DNA from: Bradyrhizobium sp.
GTDB taxonomy: Bacteria > Pseudomonadota > Alphaproteobacteria > Rhizobiales > Xanthobacteraceae
Reading direction: 5' to 3'
NCBI RefSeq assembly: GCF_030697065.1
Contig: NZ_JAUYQU010000276.1
Location: 1-36,148 of the forward strand
DNA length: 36,148 nucleotides
Each line of letters starts with the position of its first letter. Within the stretch, counting starts at the first letter, position 1. The notes under the pieces were generated by a model that worked only from the letters and a program-made list of their open reading frames with translations, was not told the DNA's origin and ran no database searches. Shown here piece by piece: positions 15,014 through 23,755 of the stretch. Both the position numbers and the translations under genes were made by a program.

Positions 15014-16057
15014 ATGAACGCCGGGGACGTGGTTTTGAGCGCGGATATCGGGGCAGGGCGACGCCTCGGCGTGACGACGGCGCTGGTCGCGCTGGTGCTG
15101 TTGCTGGCGCTGATCTCGCTCGGGACGGGCCCGGTGCGGCTGTCGCCGCTGACCGTGATGGAAGCCCTGTTCGGCGGCGGCAGCGATGTGGCGCAGGTGA
15201 TCGTGCGCGAGATCCGGCTGCCGCGCACCATTCTGGGCTTTGCGATCGGCGCCATCCTCGGGCTGTCGGGGGCGGCGCTGCAGGGGCTGCTGCGCAATCC
15301 GCTGGCGTCGCCGTCGCTGTTCGGCGCGCCGCAATCGGCCGCGTTCGGCGCGGTGCTGGTGATCGCGCTCGGGCTTGCCGACGTGCGCTCCTGGGCGCTG
15401 CCGGTCGCAGCCATCGCGATGGCCTTTGCTTCGGTGTTCGTGTTGCTGGCGATCGCCGGCCGAAATGCGGGATTGCTGATTCTCATTCTCGCGGGCCTTG
15501 CGATCTCCAGCCTGGCCGGCGCCGCCACCGCCCTGGTGATGAATCTTTCCAGCAATCCATTCGTGGTGCTGGAAATCGCTTTCTGGCTGCTCGGCTCGCT
15601 GGAGGACCGCAGCTTTCGCCACGTCGTGCTGGCGCTGCCGTTCATCGCGGCGGGCGCGGTCATTCTGTGGAGCCAGCGCAACGCGTTCCGCGCGCTCAGC
15701 CTCGGCGAGGAGACCGCGCAGAGCCTCGGCGTCGATGTCGGCCGGGCCCGGCTGGTGGTGATCGCAGGGACAGCGCTCGGCGTTGGCGGCGCGGTCGCGG
15801 TAACCGGCACCATCGGGTTCATCGGCCTGGTGGCGCCGCATCTGATGCGGCCCCTGATCGGCCACGATCCGGCGCGCCTGCTGGTGCCGAGCGCGCTCGC
15901 GGGTGCCGCACTGCTGCTGGCGGCCGACATTGCGGTACGAATCATTCCCTCGACCAGCGACATCAAGGTCGGCGTGCTGACCTCGATCATCGGCGTGCCA
16001 TTCTTCCTCTATCTGATCAGGCGGGAACGCCGCGCGCTCGGCGGGGGCGTGGCATGA
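15014..16057 (+). CDS. FecCD/BtuC-family ABC importer permease
   Basis: 347 residues with about ten hydrophobic spans. ATG 15014 follows GAAGGGG at good spacing; an upstream opening (14936) would add a polar leader. Family marks are REIRLPRTILGFAIGAILGL near residue 57, then GLSGAALQGLLRNPLASPSL and FGAPQSAAFGAV, the late motif GTIGFIGLVAPHLMRPLIGH for coupling to the ATPase, and DIKVGVLTSIIGVPFFLYLI at the end. It would form the inner-membrane channel with the ATPase encoded directly downstream (four-base overlap). With the riboswitch-controlled receptor encoded divergently, vitamin B12 is the best ligand guess; haem or ferric siderophores use the same family. Confidence 0.93.
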   Translation: MNAGDVVLSADIGAGRRLGVTTALVALVLLLALISLGTGPVRLSPLTVMEALFGGGSDVAQVIVREIRLPRTILGFAIGAILGLSGAALQGLLRNPLASPSLFGAPQSAAFGAVLVIALGLADVRSWALPVAAIAMAFASVFVLLAIAGRNAGLLILILAGLAISSLAGAATALVMNLSSNPFVVLEIAFWLLGSLEDRSFRHVVLALPFIAAGAVILWSQRNAFRALSLGEETAQSLGVDVGRARLVVIAGTALGVGGAVAVTGTIGFIGLVAPHLMRPLIGHDPARLLVPSALAGAALLLAADIAVRIIPSTSDIKVGVLTSIIGVPFFLYLIRRERRALGGGVA

Positions 16058-16830
16058 TCGCCTTGCTCACCGCACAGGGTCTCAACGTCGAACTGGCCGG
16101 CCGCGCCGTGTTGAAGGATATCTCGCTCTCGCTTTCCTCGGGGCATCTGGTCGCGCTGGTCGGGCCCAACGGCGCCGGCAAGACCACGCTGTTGCGCGCA
16201 CTCGCCGGGTTGCAGCCTTCTGATGGCGCCATCCATGTCGGCGGCGAGGCGCTGTCGTCGCTGTCGCTGCGCGAACGGGCGCGGCGTTTTGCCTATCTGC
16301 CGCAGGGCCACATCGTGCACTGGCCGCTGGCGGCGCGCGATATCGTGGCGCTCGGGCGCTACCCGCATGGCGCGACCGATCCGGCGCGAATGTCGCAGAA
16401 GGATTGCGACGCGGTGCTGCGGGCGATGCGGGCCACCGATGTCGTGGCGTTTGCCGATCGCCGCGTCACCGAACTCTCCGGCGGCGAGCGCAGCCGCGTG
16501 GCGCTGGCCCGCGTGCTCGCGGTGGAAGCGCCGGTCATCCTGGCGGACGAGCCGACCGCCTCGCTCGATCCGCGCTATCAGCTCGATGTCATCAAGAGCC
16601 TGCGCGCCGCCGCCGATCAGGGGGTACTGGTGATCGTGGTGACGCACGATCTCGGCCTCGCCGCGCGCTTTGCCGATACCGTTCTGGTTCTTTCCGAAGG
16701 CCGTCTCGTGGCGCAGGGCGCACCGGCCGCGGCGCTGTCGGAGCAGGTGATGGCGGAGGTGTTCCGGGTCAGCGTTTTTCGCGCGGAGTTCGAGCGCTCA
16801 GCGGTGATCGTGCCGTGGGCGGAAATCTGA
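16054..16830 (+). CDS. ABC importer ATPase (BtuD/FecE/HmuV-like)
   Basis: 258 residues. The ATG overlaps the permease stop (ATGA), so translation is coupled. Walker A is GPNGAGKTT (37-45), the Q-loop glutamine is at about 84 (YLPQG), the signature LSGGE is at 141-145, Walker B VILADE at 161-166, the D-loop SLD follows, and the switch histidine is in VVTHDLG. It hydrolyses ATP to drive import through the FecCD-type permease. The order permease-ATPase-binding protein with overlapping starts marks one operon. Ligand as for the permease. Confidence 0.94.
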   Translation: MIALLTAQGLNVELAGRAVLKDISLSLSSGHLVALVGPNGAGKTTLLRALAGLQPSDGAIHVGGEALSSLSLRERARRFAYLPQGHIVHWPLAARDIVALGRYPHGATDPARMSQKDCDAVLRAMRATDVVAFADRRVTELSGGERSRVALARVLAVEAPVILADEPTASLDPRYQLDVIKSLRAAADQGVLVIVVTHDLGLAARFADTVLVLSEGRLVAQGAPAAALSEQVMAEVFRVSVFRAEFERSAVIVPWAEI

Positions 16831-17660
16831 TGCGCCGGCTGCGCACTTGCGCGACGGCGTTCGCCGTTGCGGCCTGCGCGGTGCAGCCCGTCTCCGCGGC
16901 GCCGCTGCCGCGCATCGTCTCGATGAACGTCTGCACTGACCAGGTGCTGCTGACGCTGGCCGATCCCGAACAGATTCTCGGTCTCAGCCGGTTTTCCAGG
17001 GATGCCTGGGTGACCGGCGATGTCAGGCGCTATCCGACGCTGTCGGGCGGCGCCGAGGATGTGCTGGTGCTGAAGCCCGACATCGTGGTGGCCAGCGCGT
17101 TCGACAAGCGCGCGACCCGGGAATTGCTGAAAGCCAACGGGCTGAGCCTCGCTGAATTCGCGGTGCCAAGGAACCTGATCGAAGTGAAGGACCAGATCCG
17201 CGAACTCGGCGACATCGTCGGACATCCCGACCGCGCGGCGCGCGAGATCGAAAGGCTCGACGCCGCGCTGGGGCGCGCGCGCCGGGCCGTCGCCGACAGG
17301 CGCCCCCGCGTGCTGCCGCTTTCGCGGCGCGGCTGGGTGGCGGGCAGCGACAGTTTCGTCGGTTCGCTGCTGGCCGAAACCGGGCTGTTCAACGCCGCCG
17401 GCGATCTCGGCCTGGCGTCAGGCGGATTCGCCTCGCTGGAGGCGATCGTCAGCGCCAGACCCGATCTGCTGCTGGTGTCGCAGGCCGGCGATTTCGCGGG
17501 CGATGACGGCCAGGCTTTTCTGCTGCATCCGGCGCTGGAGCGGTTCTATCCGGCGGACAAGCGCATCGTGATTCCCGAGCGGCTGACCGAATGCGGCGGC
17601 GTCATGCTGGCCGAAGCGCTCGACGTGCTGGTGCAGGAGCTCGCGCGGGTGGGGAAGTAA
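16830..17660 (+). CDS. BtuF-type periplasmic substrate-binding protein
   Basis: 276 residues; ATG shares its A with the ATPase stop (TGATG). A Sec signal peptide (MRRLRTCATAFAVAACAVQP, then VSAAP) ends near residue 24, with no lipobox. The mature protein opens PRIVSMNVCTDQVLLTLADP, typical of class III (BtuF/FhuD) binding proteins, continues ILGLSRFSRDAW and DVLVLKPDIVVASAFDKRAT, and includes the long linker helix characteristic of this class around IREIERLDAALGRARRAVAD-like sequence at residues 120-150. The second lobe has RGWVAGSDSFVGSLLAETGL and ends with ERLTECGGVMLAEALD. It would deliver ligand to the permease. Vitamin B12 is inferred from the adjacent riboswitch. Confidence 0.9.
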   Translation: MRRLRTCATAFAVAACAVQPVSAAPLPRIVSMNVCTDQVLLTLADPEQILGLSRFSRDAWVTGDVRRYPTLSGGAEDVLVLKPDIVVASAFDKRATRELLKANGLSLAEFAVPRNLIEVKDQIRELGDIVGHPDRAAREIERLDAALGRARRAVADRRPRVLPLSRRGWVAGSDSFVGSLLAETGLFNAAGDLGLASGGFASLEAIVSARPDLLLVSQAGDFAGDDGQAFLLHPALERFYPADKRIVIPERLTECGGVMLAEALDVLVQELARVGK

Positions 17661-17680
17661 TTTGCGCGGCGATTTCAGTC

Positions 17681-17813
17681 TTCACCTCTCCCATGGGGAG
17701 AGGTCGACGCGAAGCGTCGGGTGAGGGGTTACGCTCAAACGATAGAACGAAGCCCATCACCCGCTCGCAAGTGCTCGCGACCTCTCCCCATGGGAGAGGT
17801 GGGCGCCGTCATT
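17681..17813. repeat. Palindromic intergenic element with 24-bp perfect outer arms
   Basis: Arms at 17683-17706 and 17778-17801 are exact reverse complements (each includes CACCTCTCCCATGGGGAGAG or its complement). The centre holds GCGAAGCGTCGGGTGAGGGG-like sequence. It lies in the convergent gap after the binding-protein gene and before the end of the persulfide dioxygenase gene, where it could act as a bidirectional transcription stop. Confidence 0.88.
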
Positions 17814-17835
17814 GGCGGGGCCGCCGGCGCTTAAT

Positions 17836-18876
17836 CTACCCCGTCGCCACCGGCCCGCCCGCCTTCTTCCAGGCATCCATGCCGCCCGCGATGTGCGCGG
17901 TGTTGGAGAGACCGGCCTCCCCGGCGGCGGCCACCGCCATCGCCGAGCGCTCGCCGAAGGCGCAGAAGAACACGATGCGCCGGCCGGTTGCCGCGGCCAC
18001 CTCGCGCAGCATGCCGCCGGGTTTCAGGGCATCGGCGATCGCGGGATAGGGCGCGTGCAGCGCGCCCGGCAGCGTGCCGTGCCTGGCGCGTTCGCCGGCT
18101 TCGCGAAGATCGACCAGCAGGATATCGGGCCGGCCGAGGCTCTCGATGCCCTCGCGCGCGGTGAGCGCTTGTCCCTGCCTGGCGAGATCGTCCTGATGCA
18201 GGCCGACCTGCATGTTGGCCGGCACCGCGACGTCCATCATCTTCGGGTTGGGCAATTTCAGATTGGCCATCAGCTCGACATATTCATCGACCGAGCGCAC
18301 CTGCAGCCGCGGATTGAAACGCCTCTCCTCGCCGATGGTGGAGACGGTATCGCCCTTGTAGTCATGGGCCGGAAAAACCATGGTCTCGTCCGGCAGCTTG
18401 AGCAGCCGGTTGAAGATCGAATCATACTGCGCCCGCGCGCTGCCGTTCTGGAAATCGGTGCGGCCGGTGCCGCGGATCAAGAGCGTGTCGCCGGTGAAGA
18501 CACGGTCGCCCATCAGATAGCTGTAGGAATCGTCGGTATGGCCGGGCGTGTACATGACGTCGAGGCTGAGCCCCTCGATCGTCACCTTGTCGCCCTCAGC
18601 GACCCGCATCGCCACCACGTCGGCCTTGCTCTGCTCGCCCATGATGGTGACGCAGTGGGTGCGGTCGCGCAGCTCGCCCAGTCCGGTGACGTGGTCGGCG
18701 TGCAGATGGGTATCGACCGCCTTGACCAGCCGCAGGTCGAGCTCGCGCAGCAACTGGCAGTAACGGTCGACCTTTTCCAGCACGGGATCGAGGATCAGCG
18801 CCTCGCCGCCGGCGCGGCTGGCCAGCAGATAGCTGTAGGTTCCGGAAACGCTGTCGAACAATTGTCGAAAGATCAT
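17836..18876 (-). CDS. blh: Persulfide dioxygenase-rhodanese fusion (Blh/PRF type)
   Basis: 346 residues. The N-terminal domain (1-235) is an ETHE1-like metallo-beta-lactamase fold. The usual metal ligands are visible: HLHADH (His57, His59, Asp61, His62), His113 in TPGHTDD, Asp130 in FTGDTL and His171 in PAHDY. The C-terminal domain (250-346) is a rhodanese with active-site loop CAFGERS and catalytic Cys305. The enzyme would oxidise glutathione persulfide to sulfite and pass sulfur through the rhodanese, detoxifying H2S. No signal peptide is seen, so it is cytoplasmic. ATG 18876 follows GGAGA. It is divergent from the BigR-like repressor gene, the standard arrangement for this system. Confidence 0.94.
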   Translation of the reverse strand: MIFRQLFDSVSGTYSYLLASRAGGEALILDPVLEKVDRYCQLLRELDLRLVKAVDTHLHADHVTGLGELRDRTHCVTIMGEQSKADVVAMRVAEGDKVTIEGLSLDVMYTPGHTDDSYSYLMGDRVFTGDTLLIRGTGRTDFQNGSARAQYDSIFNRLLKLPDETMVFPAHDYKGDTVSTIGEERRFNPRLQVRSVDEYVELMANLKLPNPKMMDVAVPANMQVGLHQDDLARQGQALTAREGIESLGRPDILLVDLREAGERARHGTLPGALHAPYPAIADALKPGGMLREVAAATGRRIVFFCAFGERSAMAVAAAGEAGLSNTAHIAGGMDAWKKAGGPVATG

Positions 18877-18925
18877 GGCCGCTCGTCTCCAGCGTTATGA
18901 TTCCAGCCCTATCGGCGCTCTTTAA

Positions 18926-18960
18926 ATTAGTCAATGCTAAAGCATGTAAGCTGCGCTAAT
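18926..18960. promoter_or_regulatory. Probable BigR operator in the blh-bigR divergent region
   Basis: An AT-rich stretch carries ATGCT-AA-AGCAT (18934-18945), a perfect inverted repeat, nested inside ATTAG (18926-18930) and CTAAT (18956-18960). It lies midway between the two divergent starts (18876 and 19014). AT-rich palindromes in this position are the known target type of BigR. Identity as the operator is inferred. Confidence 0.65.
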
Positions 18961-19013
18961 GTGATGTCAACGCCGGCGCCGGCGCAGGCTAAAATTGTTC
19001 GGGACATCGGGCC

Positions 19014-19379
19014 ATGAGAGCAGTTGCGACAACCGCAAGGAACAAATCCGCCGGCCTCGGCGCGGCGGATGCCGCTTCCTTGAAGATGCTGGCCAAGCAG
19101 GCCGGCGAGGCGGCGCAACTCCTGAAATTGCTCGGCAACGAAAAGCGGCTTTTGATCCTCTGCTTTCTCGCCGCGCGCGGCGAAATGACGGTGGGCGAAC
19201 TGGTCGGGGTGGTGAAACTCAGCCAGTCCGCGCTGTCGCAGCACCTGGCGCGCTTGCGCGCCGACGGACTGGTGACGTTCCGCCGGACCGCGCAGACGCT
19301 GCATTACAGTATCGCCGACAGGAAGGCGCTGCGCGTGCTGCAGACACTGAAGGACATCTATTGCGGGAACTTGATCTAA
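19014..19379 (+). CDS. bigR: BigR-like ArsR-family persulfide-sensing repressor
   Basis: 121 residues. The winged helix-turn-helix runs from LLKLLGNEKRLLILCFLAAR through ELVGVVKLSQSALSQHLARL to TFRRTAQTLHYSIAD. Two cysteines are present, Cys50 in LLILCFLA and Cys117 in IYCGNLI. Their spacing matches the pair in BigR/SqrR-type sensors that form a disulfide or polysulfide bridge and release DNA when sulfide stress rises. It would repress the divergent persulfide dioxygenase gene and itself through the palindrome at 18926-18960. The metal-binding ELCVGDL motif of classical ArsR is absent (ELVGVVKL here), which supports a thiol rather than a metal signal. Confidence 0.92.
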   Translation: MRAVATTARNKSAGLGAADAASLKMLAKQAGEAAQLLKLLGNEKRLLILCFLAARGEMTVGELVGVVKLSQSALSQHLARLRADGLVTFRRTAQTLHYSIADRKALRVLQTLKDIYCGNLI

Positions 19380-19488
19380 AGAGGCGGCGCCACTCGCGAC
19401 AATGTCAGCCGGATTCCTGCCGGAACCGGAGCAATCCCGGCTCAAAGCTGTTAAGGCTCGATGGCAACGGGCCGGGCGCGAAATCGAT

Positions 19489-20196
19489 ATGACTGAATAT
19501 GTCGTGGAGTTTGGCAGGGACGGGCGGGTCGAACCGGATGGGCGCCTCGATGCGCCGCCTTTCCACCGCAACCATCAGGCGATCCGCGCGGTGCTCCAGC
19601 GTGTTCTCGCTGGCAAATCCGGCGATGTGGTCGAGGCCGGCAGCGGCACCGGCCAGCATGTGGTGGATTTCGCGCGGCACTTTCCCGGCATCGTTTGGTG
19701 GCCGAGCGACCTCCACGACGCGCATCTGAAGAGCATCGCGGCGTGGCGGGCGCATGCGGGCCTGGCAAATATCCGTCCGCCGCTGCGGATCGATCTCTCG
19801 GATCCGGCATGGTGTCCCGAACTGCGTGACGGCAGCGTCGCACCCTTGCTGGCGGTGTTCTGCGCCAATGTGATTCACATCGCGCCATGGCGCGTGGCCG
19901 AGGGCCTGTTCGCGGGCGCCGCGCGTTATCTGCGCGCCGACGGGCAGCTGCTGCTCTACGGCCCGTTCAAGCGCGACGGCCGGCACACCGCGCTCAGCAA
20001 CGCCGTGTTCGACACCAGCCTGCGCCACCGCGACCCCGAATGGGGCGTGCGCGAGATCCAGGACCTGGAGAAGCTGGCGGGCCATGTCGGGCTGGCGCTG
20101 ACCGAGGTCGCCGAAATGCCGGCCAATAATCTGGTGCTGGTGTTCGAGCGCGCGGAGCAGGCCCGGCCGGGCTCGCCATCGCCCGTCCACATGTGA
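19489..20196 (+). CDS. DUF938-family SAM-dependent methyltransferase-like protein
   Basis: 235 residues from ATG 19489; the frame is open back to 19402, but the extra 29 residues look non-conserved. The fold is a class I methyltransferase: motif I is VVEAGSGTGQHVVDFARHFP (about 48-67), followed by VWWPSDLHDAHLKSI in the acidic-loop position, and a strand VFCANVIHIAPWRVAEGLF with YLRADGQLLLYGPFKRDGRH. The AGSGTGQH and ANVIHIAPW motifs are typical of DUF938 proteins, whose substrate is not established. It runs toward the prolyl oligopeptidase gene, with 11 bases between the two stops. It is separate from bigR (110-bp gap) and may have its own promoter. Confidence 0.88.
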   Translation: MTEYVVEFGRDGRVEPDGRLDAPPFHRNHQAIRAVLQRVLAGKSGDVVEAGSGTGQHVVDFARHFPGIVWWPSDLHDAHLKSIAAWRAHAGLANIRPPLRIDLSDPAWCPELRDGSVAPLLAVFCANVIHIAPWRVAEGLFAGAARYLRADGQLLLYGPFKRDGRHTALSNAVFDTSLRHRDPEWGVREIQDLEKLAGHVGLALTEVAEMPANNLVLVFERAEQARPGSPSPVHM

Positions 20197-20207
20197 CGTT
20201 GATGGAC

Positions 20208-22274
20208 CTACGCCTGGTTCTCCCGCCAGCCGATCGTGTTCTTCAAAAATGCATAACCCAGCGCGGTGAACGCGGCGCGTTCCTTGTTGTCCTTGCCGTA
20301 GCCGTGGCCCCCCGCGGCGGGCTCGTAGAGATACGCTTCATATCCCATCGCCTGCAACTTCGCCGTCATCTTGCGGGCGTGGCCGGGATGGACGCGGTCG
20401 TCCCGTTTCGTGGTGGCGATCAGGATCGGCGGATAGTTCTGGCCGGGCACCGCGGTGTGATAGGCCGAATAGGTCTGCAGCCAGGCCCATTCCCCGGGTT
20501 TGTCGGGATCGCCGTACTCCGCGATCCAGCTCGCGCCGGCCAGCAGTTTGGTGTAGCGGCGCATGTCGATCAGCGGAATCGTGCAGAACAGCGCGCCGAA
20601 GCGCTCGGGATAGCGCGTCAGCATGTTGGTGATCAGGATGCCGCCGTTCGATCCGCCCTCCGCTGCGATCCGGTCGGGCCGGGTGACGCCGCGCCGCACC
20701 AGGTCGGCGGCGACCGCGGCAAAATCATCATGCGCCAGCCGCTTGCCGGCATAGCGGCCGGCGTCGTGCCAGCGGGTTCCGAACTCGCCGCCGCCGCGGA
20801 TATTGGCGATGACGCTGGTGCCACCCTGTTCGAGCCACAGCTTGCCGATCGCGGACTGGTAATAGGGTTTCACCGAGATGCCGAAACCGCCATAGGCGTT
20901 GAGGTGCACCGGCGCCTCGCCGGTCTCGCTCGCCGGTCCGGTCTGGACATAGGGAATGCGCTCGCCGTCGATCGAGATCGCCTCGTGCTGCGTGACCGCG
21001 AGTCCTTCCGCCGAGAAGGTGCGCGGCGCCCGCTTCAGCACCGCGGGAGCAGCGACGCCCTCGATCAGCATCAGCGAGGCCGGCGTGACCGGATCCTGGA
21101 CGTTGGCGAGCAGGTCGCCGTTGCTTTCGGCTTCGTCGGCATCCAGCCGCCAGACGTCGGCGACGCCGATCTCGGGCAATCCCGCCAGTTTGCCGGGGGT
21201 CCAGCCATCGGCCGCGGGCGTCCAGACTTCGAACACCGGCCGCAACTCGTCGAGAATGGAGATCACCAGCCGGCCGCCGGCCCAGAAGAAGTTCTGTACC
21301 GCGCGGCGCGGTCCCGCCTCGCACAGAATCCGGAAATCGCGTTCTCCCGCCAGGAATTGCGACAGCGACATTCCGAGCACGGTGTCGGGTGCGTAGGTCA
21401 GCGTTCCCGCCGTCCACGGCTTGCGCGGCTTCACCGCGAGCCAGTCGCCATGAAATTCCACCTCGGCGTCGGTCGGAAGATCGAGTTTCGTCCGCGCGCC
21501 ATTCTCGTCGCCGAGCCACAGATGGTGATTGAAGAAATCGAGCTGTTCGATGAACCACATGCGTGGTGCCGCGCCGGTGCGGTCGATGCTGGCATAGGCG
21601 ACCATGTGTTCGGGCCTGGTCTCGAACAGCACCGGCGCCTGGCCGACGTCGGTGCCGCGCCGCCAAAGCCTGACGGTTCGGGCGTAGCCGGAGGCGGTCG
21701 CCATGCCCTCGCCATAGGCGCTCGACAGCAACAGCGTATCGGCATCGATCCACTCCACGCCGCCCTTGGCCTCCGGCAGCATGAAGCCGCCGCTGACAAA
21801 GGCCTTGGCGTCGATGTCGAATTCGCGCAGCGTGGCAGCGTCGCTGCCGCCGCGCGACAGGCTCACGATCCGCGCGCTGCTTCCCGGCAGCGCCTGCGCC
21901 CCGGCAAACAGCCAGTCCTCGTTTTCGTCGGCCGCCAACCTGTCGACATCCAGGATGGTTTCCCAGGCCGGGTCCGGCTTGCGAAATTCAGCCAGCGTGG
22001 TTCGCCGCCACAGGCCGCGCGGATTGTTCGCATCCTTCCAGAGATTGTAGACGAAGCCGCCGCGCCGGCTGACGAAGGGAATGTTGTCCGGCCGGTCCAG
22101 GATGTCGGCCAGCGCGTCGCGATCCCCGGCAAATCCGGCGTCGCCGAACTTTCGCAGCGTCAGGGCGTTCTGTTGTTCGACGAAGGCCAGCGCGCGTTCG
22201 CCCTCGATCTCCTCCAGCCACAGATACGGATCGTCGTCGGGGGCGGCGATCGTCGGCCTGTCGTCGATGGACAT
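20208..22274 (-). CDS. Prolyl oligopeptidase family serine peptidase (S9)
   Basis: 688 residues, the normal length for S9A. ATG 22274 follows AAGGAG; the frame is open further upstream, but that part is not peptidase-like. Residues 1-420 form the seven-bladed propeller region, starting MSIDDRPTIAAPDDDPYLWL, where DPYLWLE is the usual S9A opening. The C-terminal alpha/beta-hydrolase domain carries NAYGGFGISVKPYYQ and NIRGGGEFG, with Ser542 in GGSNGG, an Asp pair (625-626) in KRDDRVHPGH and His657 in GGHGYG as the triad. It cleaves short proline-containing peptides. No signal peptide is visible, so it is cytoplasmic unless the start is further upstream. Its start faces the MFS gene start, 214 bp away. 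Confidence 0.93.
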   Translation of the reverse strand: MSIDDRPTIAAPDDDPYLWLEEIEGERALAFVEQQNALTLRKFGDAGFAGDRDALADILDRPDNIPFVSRRGGFVYNLWKDANNPRGLWRRTTLAEFRKPDPAWETILDVDRLAADENEDWLFAGAQALPGSSARIVSLSRGGSDAATLREFDIDAKAFVSGGFMLPEAKGGVEWIDADTLLLSSAYGEGMATASGYARTVRLWRRGTDVGQAPVLFETRPEHMVAYASIDRTGAAPRMWFIEQLDFFNHHLWLGDENGARTKLDLPTDAEVEFHGDWLAVKPRKPWTAGTLTYAPDTVLGMSLSQFLAGERDFRILCEAGPRRAVQNFFWAGGRLVISILDELRPVFEVWTPAADGWTPGKLAGLPEIGVADVWRLDADEAESNGDLLANVQDPVTPASLMLIEGVAAPAVLKRAPRTFSAEGLAVTQHEAISIDGERIPYVQTGPASETGEAPVHLNAYGGFGISVKPYYQSAIGKLWLEQGGTSVIANIRGGGEFGTRWHDAGRYAGKRLAHDDFAAVAADLVRRGVTRPDRIAAEGGSNGGILITNMLTRYPERFGALFCTIPLIDMRRYTKLLAGASWIAEYGDPDKPGEWAWLQTYSAYHTAVPGQNYPPILIATTKRDDRVHPGHARKMTAKLQAMGYEAYLYEPAAGGHGYGKDNKERAAFTALGYAFLKNTIGWRENQA

Positions 22275-22488
22275 CGTTTGAACTCCTTGGGGCGCCTGCC
22301 GGGCACCCCGGGATCCGGCATCAGGGGCGGATGGTTGACTTACGCGGCTGCGCGTGTGCTGTCCAATGTGCGCGGCCTGCATGGCGCGCGCCCGTTTGCG
22401 TCGGTTGATCGGGCAGGGGCTTGCCGCCATAGTGTCGGGAATCAATGCAGCCGAATGCTTCGGGCCGCATCCGGGCAGAAAACAGCAA

Positions 22489-23730
22489 ATGATCGACGTG
22501 ACTGCAGCCGACGAGATCGCGGGTGACGCCCGCGCGAGATCCAATGTGGCGCGGCTGGCGGCGGCGCAGGCGCTGACCGGCGCGAATTCGGCCGTCATTT
22601 TCGCCACCGGCTCGATCGTCGGCGCGACGCTGGCGCCGGACCTCTCGCTCGCAACCGTGCCGCTGTCGATGTATGTGGTGGGCCTGGCCGCCGGCACCTT
22701 GCCGACCGGTGCGATCTCGCGCGCCTATGGCCGCCGCACCGCCTTCATCATCGGCACCGGTTGCGGCATGCTGACCGGCCTGCTCGGCGCCTACGCCATC
22801 CTGCGCGGCTCGTTCGTGCTGTTCTGCGTCGCGACGTTTCTCGGCGGCCTCTATGGCGCGGTGTCGCAATCCTACCGCTTCGCCGCCGCCGACGGCGCCA
22901 GCGCCGCGTTCCGTCCCAAGGCGGTGTCGTGGGTGATGGCCGGCGGCGTGTTCGCTGGCGTGCTCGGCCCGCAGCTCGTGCAATGGACCATGGACGTCTG
23001 GCCGCCCTATCTGTTCGCCTTCAGCTTCCTGATGCAGGCCGTGGTCGCGCTGGTCGCGATGGCGGTGCTGGTCGGGGTCGATGCGCCGAAGCCGGCGCCG
23101 GCGGATCTGCATGGCGGCCGGCCGCTGTTCGAGATCGCGCGGCAGCCGCGCTTCATCGCCGCCGCGTTTTGCGGCATCGTCTCCTATCCCATGATGAATC
23201 TGGTGATGACCTCGGCGCCGCTGGCGATGCAGATGTGCGGGCTCAGCGTCAGCGATTCCAATTTCGGCATTCAATGGCATATCGTGGCGATGTACGGACC
23301 GAGCTTCTTCACGGGCTCGCTGATCGCCCGCTTCGGCGCCCCGAAAATCGTCGCGGTCGGGCTGGCGCTGGAAGCCGCCGGGGCTGCGATCGGTCTGTCC
23401 GGGATCACCGCGATGCATTTCTGGGCCACGCTGATCGTGATCGGGGTCGGCTGGAACCTGAGCTTCATCGGCGCCTCCGCGCTGGTGCTGGAGACGCACC
23501 GGCCGCAGGAGCGCAACAAGGTGCAGGCCTTCAACGATTTCCTGGTGTTCGGGATGATGGCGGTGGGTTCGTTCTCGTCGGGTCAACTTTTAGCGAATTA
23601 CGGCTGGTCCGCGGTCAACATGGTGGTGTTCCCGCCGGTGCTGCTGGGGCTCGCGGTGCTCGCTTTCGCGTCCTTCGCGAGACGGCGGGCGAGGCGGGCC
23701 GTGCCGGAATTTCCCGATCCGGGTATGTGA
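22489..23730 (+). CDS. MFS transporter
   Basis: 413 residues with about twelve spans. ATG 22489 gives MIDVTAADEIAGDARARSNV before the first helix; the frame is open upstream but carries no membrane or conserved segment there. The cytoplasmic loop motif is GAISRAYGRRTAFIIGTGCG. The second half opens with RFIAAAFCGIVSYPMMNLVM and includes GPSFFTGSLIARFGAPKIVA. The N-terminal TGANSAVIFATGSIVG is unusual for drug exporters but common in a branch of alphaproteobacterial MFS proteins of unknown substrate. The NTF2-fold gene follows 25 bp later and may be co-transcribed. Substrate unknown. Confidence 0.9.
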   Translation: MIDVTAADEIAGDARARSNVARLAAAQALTGANSAVIFATGSIVGATLAPDLSLATVPLSMYVVGLAAGTLPTGAISRAYGRRTAFIIGTGCGMLTGLLGAYAILRGSFVLFCVATFLGGLYGAVSQSYRFAAADGASAAFRPKAVSWVMAGGVFAGVLGPQLVQWTMDVWPPYLFAFSFLMQAVVALVAMAVLVGVDAPKPAPADLHGGRPLFEIARQPRFIAAAFCGIVSYPMMNLVMTSAPLAMQMCGLSVSDSNFGIQWHIVAMYGPSFFTGSLIARFGAPKIVAVGLALEAAGAAIGLSGITAMHFWATLIVIGVGWNLSFIGASALVLETHRPQERNKVQAFNDFLVFGMMAVGSFSSGQLLANYGWSAVNMVVFPPVLLGLAVLAFASFARRRARRAVPEFPDPGM

Positions 23731-23755
23731 TTGCTGCTCAAGCGTGGGGGATGTG

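Noticed and set aside
20193..22526. A 777-residue open frame opposite the prolyl oligopeptidase
   Set aside because: The minus strand carries an unmistakable S9 peptidase with catalytic triad; the plus-strand frame has no motifs.
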